NCBI RefSeq assembly: GCF_001562115.1
Contig: NZ_CP013926.1
Span: forward strand, 2,294,001 to 2,358,000
DNA length: 64,000 nt
Origin: Alteromonas stellipolaris
Lineage (GTDB): Bacteria; Pseudomonadota; Gammaproteobacteria; Enterobacterales; Alteromonadaceae
Direction of reading: 5' to 3'
Shown here: positions 9,739-20,179 of the stretch, in pieces
Numbering within the stretch: the first letter of the stretch is position 1
Layout of the letters: the number at the start of each line of letters is the position of its first letter
Translations under genes and position numbers: made by a program
The notes under the pieces: model-generated
Databases searched by the model: none
What the model saw: only the letters and a program-made list of their open reading frames with translations
What the model was told of the DNA's origin: nothing

Positions 9739-10902
9739 TTAAGCGACATTTGAGTGAGGCTTATTGTGTTGCCCGATAGCCTGAGTATTACAAGGTAATG
9801 AAAGCGTAAAGCAGGCACCACCTTCATTAAGATTGACCACGCTAAGCGAGCCATTATGCGCTTTAGCTACCGACTTCACCACGGCTAATCCTAGCCCTGT
9901 GCCATGGGTTTTGGTGGTAAAGAACGGCTCGAATATTTTATTGATTAAGGTATTTGGTACACCAGGCCCCTTATCATTAACGCAAAGCAGTACTCTATCT
10001 TCATGTACTACCGCATTAATCGACACCGTGTAACCCTTGGGCGTAACCTGACTCGCATTTTGGATAAGATTCAATACAGCACCTTGCAGCGCAGTGAGGT
10101 TACCCGTGATAAGTGCATCGGTTGAATCAAAGCCATTAAAAGTAATCTTTTGTGCGTGCTGCGCGGTGATAGTTTGCGCGTTGGGCTCAATAGCTTCTCG
10201 CAAACTGGCGAGCGATAAGGTATTCACAACTTGTTGTTCACCAGATTTGGCAAACAACAGCATGTCATTAACTTGGCTTTCTAACTCTTTAAGTCTGTCT
10301 GTCATCTTTCGAGCAAACTGCTCAGATGCGTGCTGCGGTAAATCTTTTCGCGTTAAATTAGAGGCGTAGAGCATAGCTGCGGATAAAGGCGTACGAATCT
10401 GATGCGCAAGCGATGCCACCATTTTGCCTAATGAAGATAAACGCTGCATATGACTGACACTGGCTTGAAGCCGACGGGTTTCCGTCAAGTCTGTAATAAC
10501 TATAAGCTGCCCTGGCTCATCTTCTAGTGGCGTTATAGAAAGCTTAACGCGACGACCATCTACCAATGACACTTCGTGACCATCGTCTGCACGCGGGTTA
10601 AATGAGCGAGAAATGATGCTACGCCATACTTGTTCTTCTAGCGGCTCGCCCAGTAATGCTTTGGCTAAGTCATTGGCTTGACGTACAACCCCTTTGCCGT
10701 CAATAACAATGACGCCTGCAGGCATGACTTGAAGCAAGTTTTCCAAACGACTAGCTTGGCGACGAAGTGAACTGACTTCTGCTTCACTCACATAAGACGG
10801 TGTTGTAGCCTCAAGCGCATGCTCGACACTAGGCACATCAAAAGATGAAGTGAATGTTTCGGAAGACGAAGTGCTGCTGTCGTGTGTGCTATCAAAAATC
10901 AT
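9739..10902 (-). CDS. flrB: Flagellar sensor histidine kinase FlrB (FleS type)
   Basis: FlrB is the kinase partner of FlrC, controlling hook and basal-body genes. The 387-residue protein has no membrane helices and is predicted to be cytosolic, as in the FlrB/FleS family. A PAS-like domain covers about residues 50-140. The dimerisation helix carries the phosphorylated His at residue 167 (LAHQIRTPL). The C-terminal ATPase domain shows the N-box (LIQNASQV), NDKGPGVP and GTGLGLAVVK. It has its own sigma54 promoter and is followed by flrC after 18 bases. Confidence 0.95.
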   Translation of the reverse strand: MIFDSTHDSSTSSSETFTSSFDVPSVEHALEATTPSYVSEAEVSSLRRQASRLENLLQVMPAGVIVIDGKGVVRQANDLAKALLGEPLEEQVWRSIISRSFNPRADDGHEVSLVDGRRVKLSITPLEDEPGQLIVITDLTETRRLQASVSHMQRLSSLGKMVASLAHQIRTPLSAAMLYASNLTRKDLPQHASEQFARKMTDRLKELESQVNDMLLFAKSGEQQVVNTLSLASLREAIEPNAQTITAQHAQKITFNGFDSTDALITGNLTALQGAVLNLIQNASQVTPKGYTVSINAVVHEDRVLLCVNDKGPGVPNTLINKIFEPFFTTKTHGTGLGLAVVKSVAKAHNGSLSVVNLNEGGACFTLSLPCNTQAIGQHNKPHSNVA

Positions 10903-10948
10903 ATGGCTCTCGTCAATTTAAAGACGGTTTGTGTATATGATTTTACAT

Positions 10949-10964
10949 TGCAGAAGACATGCCA
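10949..10964 (-). promoter_or_regulatory. Sigma54 promoter for flrBC
   Basis: The minus strand reads TGGCATGTCTTCTGCA, a near-consensus RpoN site with correct GG to GC spacing, about 47 bases before the flrB ATG. In Vibrio cholerae FlrA with sigma54 drives flrBC. The same circuit is inferred here because flrA lies immediately upstream. Confidence 0.8.
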
Positions 10965-11010
10965 GTTTTATAGGCTTTAATATTCAATGAGTTACATCAA
11001 AATAAGATGA

Positions 11011-11042
11011 AAGTTTAACGTCAATTACCTGACGTTAAACTT
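11011..11042 (-). terminator. Long hairpin spanning the flrA stop codon; possible flrA terminator
   Basis: A perfect 13-base inverted repeat (AAGTTTAACGTCA and TGACGTTAAACTT) with a 6-base loop covers the last codons and stop of flrA. On the minus strand it is followed by TTTCATCTTATTTTG, only a broken T-run. It could end or dampen flrA transcription ahead of flrBC, or protect the 3' end. Confidence 0.55.
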
Positions 11043-12486
11043 CTTCCATGCGTTGAATGTCGTACTTACGCATCTTCTCAACAAGCGTGGTTCTTCGCAT
11101 TCCAAGCTTATCGGCAGCGCGAGCGACAACCCATTCTTGTTGTTCTAACGCTTGGCGAATGAGGGTAATTTCAAGTTCAGATAAGTATTCTTTCAGATTA
11201 ACCCCTTCCTCAGGCAACGACGAGGAAAGCGGCAAACTGTTCTCTTCCTCAGGCTCGTCAAAGTGCTCTTGAGAGGCTGATTCGGCAAAAAGCGCATTAA
11301 ACGCATCTCGCTCTAACAATTCTTCAGGGTAATCTGGTTCGTACGCTTGAATCTCACCGTACTGGTATTTCTCTGGAAGGTCGGCCACATCAACGATTTG
11401 ACCGGGATAAAGAATACTTAAACGCTCAACAAGGTTTGATAGCTCTCGTACGTTACCCGCCCAGTTATGCTCCATTAACGATGCAATGGCGCGCTCAGTG
11501 AAACGTACGCTATCTACACCATCACCTTGAATACGACTGTTGAGTTCTTGCAATAGCAAGGGAATGTCATCTTTACGCTGACGTAACGCGGGGCTATCGA
11601 TAGGGAACACATTTAAGCGGTAATAGAGATCTTCACGAAACTTATCTTCTTTGATCATAGTTTCTAGATGACGATGGGTAGCCGCAATAATACGAACGTT
11701 GCATTGTAGAGGCTTACTGCCGCCTACTCGCTCATAAATACGCTCTTGCAGCACCCGAAGCAGTTTGACTTGCATCTGCAACGGCATGTCGCCAATTTCA
11801 TCTAGAAATAATGTTCCGCCTTCGGCTAACTCAAAACGGCCTTTACGAGCACTTATTGCACCGGTAAACGCGCCTTTTTCGTGACCAAACAATTCACTTT
11901 CAAGTAGCTCGCCGGGAATAGCACCGCAGTTAACAGGAATAAAAGGGCCGTCTTTACGTTCTGACAAGAAATGTACATTACGTGCCACCACCTCTTTACC
12001 TGTACCAGATTCGCCCAAAATCAGCACTGTAGCCTCTGTTGGAGCTACTTGCTCTACTAAACGGCGTACAATCTGAATTTCGTCGCTCTTACCAACCAAA
12101 CTTCTAAAAAGACGCGTTTTAGAGCCACCAGCACGTGTTTTACCCGGCTTTCTGCGACTATATTCTTGGCATCGGTGAATTGATTGCGTAAGTACTGGGT
12201 AAGTAAGCGGTAAGGTGATCACGCTGACTAAATTGCACGACGCGGCTACTTCGCCATTTGAATGTAAAATGGCAACGAATGGTATGTGTGGAAAACGAGC
12301 AACCAGTGAATTTATCACTGACGGCGACGCGTACTCAATAAGTACCGCATCTGCGCCCTTTTCTTTCAGGTAACTTTCACAGTCAGAAAGCCCTCGTGAC
12401 TGACACGACTCTCCCAAAAAGGTGACTATGGTTTCTAAGCTATGAATTAGTTCCTGGCTATCACTAACCAGCAAAATATCCTTCAT
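11035..12486 (-). CDS. flrA: Master flagellar regulator FlrA (FleQ type), sigma54 activator
   Basis: FlrA is the top-level activator of polar flagellar genes and works with sigma54. The 483 residues have an N-terminal receiver-like FleQ domain (about 1-110), and an AAA+ domain with Walker A GESGTGKE near 158-165 and GAFTGA near 205-210. A Fis-type helix-turn-helix at the C-terminus reads [16 protein letters not shown]. Homologues of this family bind c-di-GMP, which is not visible directly here. I use the ATG at 12486; the codon before it is a TTG. The gene stands alone, with a terminator of the neighbouring flagellin behind it. Confidence 0.95.
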   Translation of the reverse strand: MKDILLVSDSQELIHSLETIVTFLGESCQSRGLSDCESYLKEKGADAVLIEYASPSVINSLVARFPHIPFVAILHSNGEVAASCNLVSVITLPLTYPVLTQSIHRCQEYSRRKPGKTRAGGSKTRLFRSLVGKSDEIQIVRRLVEQVAPTEATVLILGESGTGKEVVARNVHFLSERKDGPFIPVNCGAIPGELLESELFGHEKGAFTGAISARKGRFELAEGGTLFLDEIGDMPLQMQVKLLRVLQERIYERVGGSKPLQCNVRIIAATHRHLETMIKEDKFREDLYYRLNVFPIDSPALRQRKDDIPLLLQELNSRIQGDGVDSVRFTERAIASLMEHNWAGNVRELSNLVERLSILYPGQIVDVADLPEKYQYGEIQAYEPDYPEELLERDAFNALFAESASQEHFDEPEEENSLPLSSSLPEEGVNLKEYLSELEITLIRQALEQQEWVVARAADKLGMRRTTLVEKMRKYDIQRMEEV

Positions 12487-12594
12487 CAAATCCCCGAGAA
12501 CGCTTTGTTATTATTTACAGTTTAGCGCATTTGTAAATTGTAACGACAAAAGATCGCAGCGCAACTGGTGTTTTCGGAAATGTAGCAATAAAAA

Positions 12595-12612
12595 AAGCAG
12601 GTTTCCCTGCTT
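12595..12612 (-). terminator. Terminator of the orphan flagellin
   Basis: AAGCAGG and CCTGCTT pair around a 4-base loop. On the minus strand the hairpin is followed by TTTTTATT. It lies 30 bases after the stop of the flagellin-like gene and ahead of flrA. Confidence 0.8.
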
Positions 12613-12641
12613 CTTTCGAATAACTCACTCAAATTTAATGT

Positions 12642-13442
12642 TTAACTGAGCAGCGCCAAAACCTGCCCTTGCTGCTGATTCGCTTGGGCTTGAACCGTTA
12701 AAGCCGCTTGTCCTTGCACATCATTTGCCGCTTGTTGAGAGCTGGCTTGAGCGTAATCTAAATCTTGAATTCGGCTACGCGCTTCTGCCGTGTTCACATT
12801 GGATTGGGTTAAATTTCGAGCAGTACTAGCCAAACTATTTTGCGTAGCGCCTAAATCGCCACGTGCACCACCTAAAATTTCAATCGCCTCGTCGGTAGCA
12901 CTTAATGCATCATCAATATTACTACCAGAGGTTAAATCGATAGAAAGAACATCTGATAGTTGGCTGCCTATATCTTGGGTTTTAATATCAACTGAGTTGC
13001 CAGCATTGGCCCCAACTTGAAAACTCAACGCGCCATTGTCAGACAACAAGGGTTTACCTGCAAAATTGGTTTGCTCAATGGTAAAGCTAATGTTCTCTTG
13101 AAGCTGTGATATTTCAGATTGCAGCGCTTGACGGTCGCCGTCGCTTAAAACGCCATTACCTGACTGAATAGTAAGTTCACGTATACGATTTACATCATCG
13201 TTGATGTTACTTAACCCGCCTTCAGCAACTTGAGCTAACGATATACCATCATAAACGTTGTTCACAGCCTGACGATTACCTTCAACCTCAGAGGTTAAAC
13301 GGTCAATAATTTGCTGGGCAGCAGCGCCGTCTGATGCGCTATTAATTTCTTTTCCGGACGCAAGTTTTTCCAAAAGCGTATTTTGCTTTTCTTGTACTTG
13401 CTGAAGAAGCGAACTGCCGATGTCAGAATCAACTTTCAACAT
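12642..13442 (-). CDS. Divergent orphan flagellin
   Basis: The 266-residue protein aligns by eye with flagellin D0/D1 domains. The N-terminal half shows LEKLASGKEINSASDGAAAQ and VYDGISLAQVAEGGLS, and the C-terminus ends QQQGQVLALLS. It differs strongly from the three flagellins at 38845-42770: it begins MLKVDSDIGSS, not MSLFVNTNVSS, and lacks their highly conserved mid-region, with a short central part. It starts at ATG behind a strong CCGGAGG and ends before a terminator, so it is a single-gene unit. I found no convincing sigma28 or sigma54 site upstream. It may be a minor filament subunit or filament-specific variant; function is inferred. Confidence 0.85.
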   Translation of the reverse strand: MLKVDSDIGSSLLQQVQEKQNTLLEKLASGKEINSASDGAAAQQIIDRLTSEVEGNRQAVNNVYDGISLAQVAEGGLSNINDDVNRIRELTIQSGNGVLSDGDRQALQSEISQLQENISFTIEQTNFAGKPLLSDNGALSFQVGANAGNSVDIKTQDIGSQLSDVLSIDLTSGSNIDDALSATDEAIEILGGARGDLGATQNSLASTARNLTQSNVNTAEARSRIQDLDYAQASSQQAANDVQGQAALTVQAQANQQQGQVLALLS

Positions 13443-13651
13443 TTTAACCTCCGGTTAAGTGTCAGTAGTGGTAATTAGTTCAGTAATTATACAGCATTTT
13501 CGTAAACCCAAGTACCCCACTACATTATTAATAAGTATACATTGCCATACTCATATATGGATTAGCGTGCTAAATTTGTGTTTAAAAGCGAAAAATAGCG
13601 AATAGGAACTGTTAAAAACTAATGGTTTATGGCATTCGCGCCGACACATGA

Positions 13652-14842
<1,191 letters not shown>

Positions 14843-14904
14843 AAAGTGCCGCGAGTACAAGTAAAGAAGCCGTAATGAAAGCAAAGATATAGAGCACGTT
14901 ACTC

Positions 14905-15606
14905 ATGAATATAGCCATTATTCCTGCCCGAGGCGGAAGTAAGCGCATTCCTCGAAAGAATATTAAGTTATTTCGAGGAAAGCCTATTATTGCCTATTCG
15001 ATAGAAGCCGCCCTTAGCAGTATTGCTATAGATAAAGTTGTGGTGTCCACTGACGACAGGGAAATTGCCGATATTGCCATTCAATATGGTGCAGAAGTGC
15101 CTTTCTTAAGAGAAGTATCACTGGCAGACGACAAAACTGGTACTACGCCAGTAATTCGCAGTGCGCTTGAATCGTTAGTCGCACTCGGATGGAATGTTGA
15201 TGTATGCGCGTGCTTATATGCTACCGCCCCTTTTCTAACAGGCACTTTGATTAACGATGCGGTACACCGGCTTCAGCAAGACAATGCTGAATTTGTTTTT
15301 ACGGTAAATCAATTCTCTTTTCCTATTCAACGAGCACTCTTGCAAACTGAGCAGGGCGAGGTTATGCCATTCAATCCTGAAACGATTGGTAAGCGATCAC
15401 AAGATTTACCAGACACCTTTCACGATGCTGGGCAGCTATACGTTGCTAATGCCACCACATGGCTAGATAAAACCAAGCGCGTGTTTTCACCTCAATCTCG
15501 CATGATTAAACTCCCATCACACCTTGTTCAAGACATCGATACTCCTGAAGATTGGAAGCGTGCAGAAGTCTTGTACAAAGTACTTAAAGAGATGGGTGAA
15601 TGCTAA
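14905..15606 (+). CDS. pseF: Pseudaminic acid cytidylyltransferase PseF
   Basis: PseF couples pseudaminic acid to CMP, making the donor for flagellin glycosylation. The 233-residue protein opens with the family signature IIPARGGSKRIPRKNIK, the CTP-binding loop, and later shows the expected VVVSTDD and DAGQLYVA stretches. It is the usual length. It starts 62 bases after the pseB-pseC fusion and its last 7 bases overlap pseG in an ATGCTAA junction. Order and homology fit the Shewanella/Alteromonas type of pse operon. Confidence 0.93.
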   Translation: MNIAIIPARGGSKRIPRKNIKLFRGKPIIAYSIEAALSSIAIDKVVVSTDDREIADIAIQYGAEVPFLREVSLADDKTGTTPVIRSALESLVALGWNVDVCACLYATAPFLTGTLINDAVHRLQQDNAEFVFTVNQFSFPIQRALLQTEQGEVMPFNPETIGKRSQDLPDTFHDAGQLYVANATTWLDKTKRVFSPQSRMIKLPSHLVQDIDTPEDWKRAEVLYKVLKEMGEC

Positions 15607-16724
15607 AAGTCGTTTTTCGTGTTGATGCTTCAATCGCTATTGGGGCTGGCCACGTTATGCGTTGCCTTACCTTAGCCCACGCACTAGGTGGCAAAGCATA
15701 TTGTGAATTTATTGTCAGTAAAAGCGGAGCCGCACTTTCATCTAAGATAAAAGCTTCTGGGTATAATGTGCATGTTATTGCTGACATAGACAACGACCCG
15801 GCGCAACACGCGACGAATACGTTAGCAGTAATATTGCCTGAAACCGACCTGATTATTATCGACCACTATAACTTGGACACGCGTTACGAAACACATTTAT
15901 ACAACAAGGTTTCGGGTGTAATGGTTATTGATGATCTCGCCAATAGAAAGCACCACTGCAATCTGCTTTTAGATGGCAACTTGCTGCCAAATAGTGCTTC
16001 ACGATACAAAGACCTTGTTCCTAAAGACTGCGCCACGCTTTTGGGGCCGCAGTTCGCGTTATTACGAGAAGAGTTCTACACGCCTACACAAACAAAAACC
16101 CCAAAACACATACTCAACGTTGCACTTCAAACCAACGAGAAACAAAAAAGAAAACGTATTCTAGTTTGCTTTGGGGGTACAGATCCGCAAAATGTAACCG
16201 ATAAAACCCTATCAGCGATAAGTAAGCTAGACACTACACTTTTTGACGTTGATGTCGTGATTGGCAGCCAGCATAAGAGTTATGCTCAGATTGTTTCAAA
16301 AGTGGCGCAGTTTTCTACTATGTCATTGCACGTAGATACCACACAAATGGCAGTGCTTATGCGGCACGCGACAATAATGATTGGCGCGGGTGGCAGTATG
16401 CACTGGGAACGCTGTGTATCAGCTCTGCCTAGCATAGTTATTACACTTGCCGCCAATCAAGTCGCGACGACAAAATATTTGTCAGAATTGGGAGCCTGCA
16501 AATGGCTTGGCGACAGTGAAACGGTAACGAAGGACGCCATTGCGCATTCTGTATTAGCGTTGTTAAATGATGCAACGGCTCGGCGACACATGGCTAATAT
16601 CGCATCACAGATTGTTCCAATAGATGGCGGCGCTGTTGCAGTGGTTGATGTAATAGTAGCGCAGATGAATAAGATAAAGGGCGAGACGGTGTTAAACAGT
16701 AGAATCTTAAGAGAGGAAGGCTAA
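15600..16724 (+). CDS. pseG: UDP-2,4-diacetamido-trideoxy-altrose hydrolase PseG
   Basis: PseG removes UDP from the acylated altrose intermediate before condensation to pseudaminic acid. The protein (374 residues) is a GT-B fold enzyme. The N-terminus reads FRVDASIAIGAGHVMRCLTLA, shown here in part: GAGHVMRC carries the catalytic His of the family. The C-terminal nucleotide-binding half shows LVCFGGTDPQNVT and GAGGSMHWERC. Length is slightly above the common 280-370 range. It overlaps pseF by 7 bases and is followed one base later by pseI. Confidence 0.92.
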   Translation: MLKVVFRVDASIAIGAGHVMRCLTLAHALGGKAYCEFIVSKSGAALSSKIKASGYNVHVIADIDNDPAQHATNTLAVILPETDLIIIDHYNLDTRYETHLYNKVSGVMVIDDLANRKHHCNLLLDGNLLPNSASRYKDLVPKDCATLLGPQFALLREEFYTPTQTKTPKHILNVALQTNEKQKRKRILVCFGGTDPQNVTDKTLSAISKLDTTLFDVDVVIGSQHKSYAQIVSKVAQFSTMSLHVDTTQMAVLMRHATIMIGAGGSMHWERCVSALPSIVITLAANQVATTKYLSELGACKWLGDSETVTKDAIAHSVLALLNDATARRHMANIASQIVPIDGGAVAVVDVIVAQMNKIKGETVLNSRILREEG

Positions 16725-16725
16725 C

Positions 16726-17775
16726 GTGGATACATTTTCAATTGGTCACCATACCATTGGTGACACACAGCCCCCTTTTATTATTGCGGAATTATCGGGT
16801 AATCATAACCAAGATCTTGATGTTGCTTTGGCCATGGTAGACGCTGCCGCAGAAGCTGGTGTTCATGCATTAAAGCTACAGACTTACACTGCTGATACCA
16901 TGACATTAGATATTGCTACTGGCGAGTTTTATATTGATGATGAGAATAGCCTGTGGCACGGTTCGTCGTTATATCAGCTATATGAAAAAGCGTTTACGCC
17001 ATGGGAGTGGCATAACGCTATTTTTGAACGAGCGAAAGAAAAAGGTATGGTTGCCTTTAGCACACCATTCGATCTTACTTCAGTAGCGTTTCTAGAAAGC
17101 CTAGAAGTACCTTGTTATAAAATAGCCTCATTTGAAAATACTGACCACGCGCTCATTGCTGCAGTGGCTAAAACAGGTAAACCCGTTATTGTCTCTACGG
17201 GTATGGCAAGTTTGACAGAAATTTCAGAAGCGGTAGATGTGTTACGTGACAATGGCTGTGAGAATTACGTGCTACTTAAATGTACTAGCCAATATCCTGC
17301 CGACCCAGTAAACGCTAACTTAATGACCTTGCCCCATTTAAAAGCCATGTTCGGATGCCATGTGGGATTATCTGATCACACTACGGGTATAGGGGTAGCC
17401 ATTGCAGCTGCCGCACTAGGCGCGAGTGTAATTGAAAAGCATTTCGTTATTGATAGAAATGCAGGCGGCGTGGACGCGGCATTTTCTTTAGAACCGAAAG
17501 AATTTAAACAGCTAGTAGAAGAAAGCCAACGCGCACGCATTGCAGTGGGGGAAGTTAATTACGGCTGTACAGAAGCAGAGGTTAATTCACGGGTACACAG
17601 GCGTTCGCTTTATATCGCTAACGATTTAAAGGCGGGTGATGTTTTAACCCCCACAAACTTGCGTTCAATTAGACCAGGCCTTGGTTTGCCGGTTAAAAAT
17701 TTGCCCATGCTGTTAGGAAAGCCTGTCAAACAAGATGTGGCAAAAGGTACCCCTATGAGCTGGGACCTTATTTAA
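16726..17775 (+). CDS. pseI: Pseudaminic acid synthase PseI
   Basis: PseI condenses the released 6-deoxy-diacetamido-altrose with phosphoenolpyruvate to pseudaminic acid. The 349 residues contain the NeuB-type TIM barrel (IIAELSGNHNQD, KLQTYTADTM, LLKCTSQYPA, GLSDHTTGIG) and a C-terminal antifreeze-like SAF domain (about 285-349). The AELSGNHN signature is the PseI form rather than the AEAGVNHNG of NeuB at 27110. It starts at GTG one base after pseG, with GAGGAAGG just upstream. Confidence 0.94.
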   Translation: MDTFSIGHHTIGDTQPPFIIAELSGNHNQDLDVALAMVDAAAEAGVHALKLQTYTADTMTLDIATGEFYIDDENSLWHGSSLYQLYEKAFTPWEWHNAIFERAKEKGMVAFSTPFDLTSVAFLESLEVPCYKIASFENTDHALIAAVAKTGKPVIVSTGMASLTEISEAVDVLRDNGCENYVLLKCTSQYPADPVNANLMTLPHLKAMFGCHVGLSDHTTGIGVAIAAAALGASVIEKHFVIDRNAGGVDAAFSLEPKEFKQLVEESQRARIAVGEVNYGCTEAEVNSRVHRRSLYIANDLKAGDVLTPTNLRSIRPGLGLPVKNLPMLLGKPVKQDVAKGTPMSWDLI

Positions 17776-17779
17776 TCCC

Positions 17780-18487
17780 ATGACGCATATTCCCGAAACA
17801 CCCAAACAAGTGATACCCAAACAAGTAGCACCTAAACCAGCAGCGCCTCTTTCAAAAGCAACTAGCGCAAAAACTAAAACATCGCCGAGCAGTCAGTTTA
17901 TACCGTTAAATGAAACGCACCTTGAAACGGTGCTTGGCTGGCGTAACTTGCCGCATATACGCGAAAACATGCACTCTACTGATGAGATAAGCTGGCAACA
18001 GCACCTTAGTTGGTTTGAAACACTTAAAAACAACGCGGGTAAGCAGTTCTTTGTGTTTATGCAAAACCAGCGCCCTATTGGGATTTTAAATTTCACTTTA
18101 ATAGGCGCTATTAAGAATAGCAATGAACTGACTGCGCCCTGCATAGAATGGGGATGTTATATTGGTGAGGACAATGTGTGGCCTGGGTCAGGGTTACTAT
18201 TAGAAATTGCCGCACTCGATTATGCATTTATCAGTAAAAATGCAGCAACCTTGTATGCCGAGGTGCTGTCGTCTAATCAATCCGTGCTCAAAATGCACAA
18301 ATTGTTTCAATACGAAGCACTTGAAGATCGAATAGATGAAAAACCAGAGAAAAAAGACGGCACTACTGTTACGGTTAAGCGCTTTTTATACCAACAAAAG
18401 CAGTGGCTTACCAAACGGGAAAAAGTACTTTCAATGTTACCAAAGCAAATTGGCGCAGCGGCACAGCATATACACTTTGTTGATTAA
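17780..18487 (+). CDS. PseH-like GNAT N-acyltransferase with a Pro/Lys-rich N-terminal extension
   Basis: Residues about 40-210 are a GNAT acyltransferase of the PseH type, which acylates the 4-amino sugar in pseudaminic acid synthesis (ETHLETVLGWRNLPHIRENM; IGILNFTL; CIEWGCYIGEDN). The first 38 residues are an unusual low-complexity tail with repeated KQV and PK units (IPKQVAPKPAAP). The gene starts 4 bases after pseI. An acyl carrier protein gene follows, so its acyl donor may be an acyl-ACP rather than acetyl-CoA. That last point is inference. Confidence 0.8.
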   Translation: MTHIPETPKQVIPKQVAPKPAAPLSKATSAKTKTSPSSQFIPLNETHLETVLGWRNLPHIRENMHSTDEISWQQHLSWFETLKNNAGKQFFVFMQNQRPIGILNFTLIGAIKNSNELTAPCIEWGCYIGEDNVWPGSGLLLEIAALDYAFISKNAATLYAEVLSSNQSVLKMHKLFQYEALEDRIDEKPEKKDGTTVTVKRFLYQQKQWLTKREKVLSMLPKQIGAAAQHIHFVD

Positions 18488-18530
18488 CGTAATTTGCGAC
18501 TTCTTAAACTATCAATAATGAACGAGACCA

Positions 18531-18800
18531 ATGAGCGATTTAAACAGAACTGAGTTAGCGCAAACTATTTTAGATACCATGTCGAATGTAGCGGTTATTG
18601 CAGATTGTACGCTCATCGATACCATTACTGATGAAACCGTACTGCTTCAAAGCGGTTTAGATTCACTAGGATTTGCCATGTTGGTAGCGCAGCTTGAAGA
18701 AGACTTAGGTATAGACCCATTTAGTGAAATGCAACTCGCCGTATACCCTCGTACTTTTGGAGAGTTCACCGCGCTTTATGCAAGTGCATTAAAGGGCTAA
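18531..18800 (+). CDS. Acyl carrier protein of the glycosylation cluster
   Basis: This 89-residue protein is a phosphopantetheine carrier. The motif SGLDSLGFAML places the modified serine at residue 45, and the flanking helices are acidic as expected. It is not the housekeeping AcpP, which is more acidic and shorter. It lies between the PseH-like acyltransferase and an adenylating ligase. In related Shewanella islands a similar ACP-ligase-reductase trio accompanies pse genes. It probably carries a short acyl group destined for the sugar amine. Confidence 0.88.
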   Translation: MSDLNRTELAQTILDTMSNVAVIADCTLIDTITDETVLLQSGLDSLGFAMLVAQLEEDLGIDPFSEMQLAVYPRTFGEFTALYASALKG

Positions 18801-18804
18801 CAGG

Positions 18805-20175
18805 GTGTTGTCGCTGCTCGAGCAGGTTTCAAAATTTTCAGGTATTGCGCTTGTTCACAATACAAGGGCAGATAAAAAGGCAGCAAAAAAGGTAGATAAT
18901 AGCGTTAACGATGACGCTCGAGCTATTCAATACACCACTTACGAAACCCTAATTGCCGAAGCCAAAGCATTACGCGCTAAGGGAAACTTGCCTTGCCAGG
19001 CGGTACTTACTTTTGATGATCTAACCACCTTTGTAACCTATTTGCTAGCCTATGAAGGCGTGGTGGAAAATTTATATCTACAACCTGAAGCCCCGCTTGC
19101 TCTTCCTAATACAAGCAACGCATATAACAGCAGCACAAACACGGTAGATATCACACACAAAAAACCAGCTGCAACCGTGTGGCACTTGGCCACGTCTGGC
19201 ACAACAGGTACGCCCAAATGGATTGCTCATACTAGCTCTAGTTTATGCCGCGCTATTAAACACGGACGGCAACATCAGCAAACCCGCTGGGCATTATGCT
19301 ACCAACCCTTTCGCTATGCAGGCCTGCAAGTAATCTTACAAAGCCTGCTCAATGGCGCCACGTTAGTAGATTGCACCACCGCAGATACCGCCAAAAAAGT
19401 AGATATCATTAGGCGCGAGAAAGTAAATGCGATTTCCGCCACCCCCACCCTTTGGCGTCAATTTTTATTAAGCGGCGCTTTTTCAGATAGCTCGCCTACT
19501 TTCACTATCGAGAAGATAACTCTTGGGGGAGAAATTACCGATGCCCCGTTGATGGCCCTATTGGCAAGCCAATTTTCGAACGCAAAAATTATGCATGTAT
19601 ATGCATCTACTGAAGCTGGTGTAGGCTTTGCGGTTACCGACGGTCAGCCTGGTTTCCCAAAACAATGGCTAACTTCGGGAGTGAATGGTAATAGCTTAAA
19701 AGTGGATAGCGAAAATGTACTTTGGATCAAGGCTAACGCAGCGCAAAACACTAAATTAAACAAGATAAATAACACCATTGTAGAGGTCGATTCACAAGGC
19801 TACGTAAACACAAATGATGTAGTAATAATTAAAGACAATCGTGTTTACTTTAAAGGCAGAGCAAATGGTGCCATTAACGTCGGTGGGCAAAAAGTGCACC
19901 CCGAACATGTAGAACAAGTACTATTACAATCGCCATTAGTGTCACAAGCGCGAGTCTACGCGAAGCAAAGCAGTATCATGGGGCAACTCGTCGTGGCAGA
20001 TGTTGTGCTCTCTGCTAGCAAAGACATCGAAACAAAACCCACAATAGCGTTATTGCTACATTGTAAAAAGCATCTTGCTCGATTCGAAATGCCCACAAAA
20101 ATTAACGTTACTGATAGCATAGCCATCAATGCCTCAGGCAAGATAGGCAGAGCACAACAAGCGTCAACAGAGTAA
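18805..20175 (+). CDS. AMP-forming acyl ligase (ANL family), likely loads the adjacent ACP
   Basis: ANL-superfamily enzymes activate a carboxylate as acyl-AMP and transfer it to a thiol. The core motif LATSGTTGTPK is near residues 128-138. Further on, YASTEAG matches motif A5, and YFKGRANGAINVGGQKVHPEHVE, shortened here as GGQKVHPEHVE, marks the hinge. The C-terminal lysine region is SGKIGRAQQ. Its 456 residues are normal to slightly short. The start is uncertain: GTG 18805 is used and a TTG follows directly. Its substrate is unknown, but the ACP 4 bases upstream is its natural acceptor. Confidence 0.85.
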   Translation: MLSLLEQVSKFSGIALVHNTRADKKAAKKVDNSVNDDARAIQYTTYETLIAEAKALRAKGNLPCQAVLTFDDLTTFVTYLLAYEGVVENLYLQPEAPLALPNTSNAYNSSTNTVDITHKKPAATVWHLATSGTTGTPKWIAHTSSSLCRAIKHGRQHQQTRWALCYQPFRYAGLQVILQSLLNGATLVDCTTADTAKKVDIIRREKVNAISATPTLWRQFLLSGAFSDSSPTFTIEKITLGGEITDAPLMALLASQFSNAKIMHVYASTEAGVGFAVTDGQPGFPKQWLTSGVNGNSLKVDSENVLWIKANAAQNTKLNKINNTIVEVDSQGYVNTNDVVIIKDNRVYFKGRANGAINVGGQKVHPEHVEQVLLQSPLVSQARVYAKQSSIMGQLVVADVVLSASKDIETKPTIALLLHCKKHLARFEMPTKINVTDSIAINASGKIGRAQQASTE

Positions 20176-20179
20176 ATAT

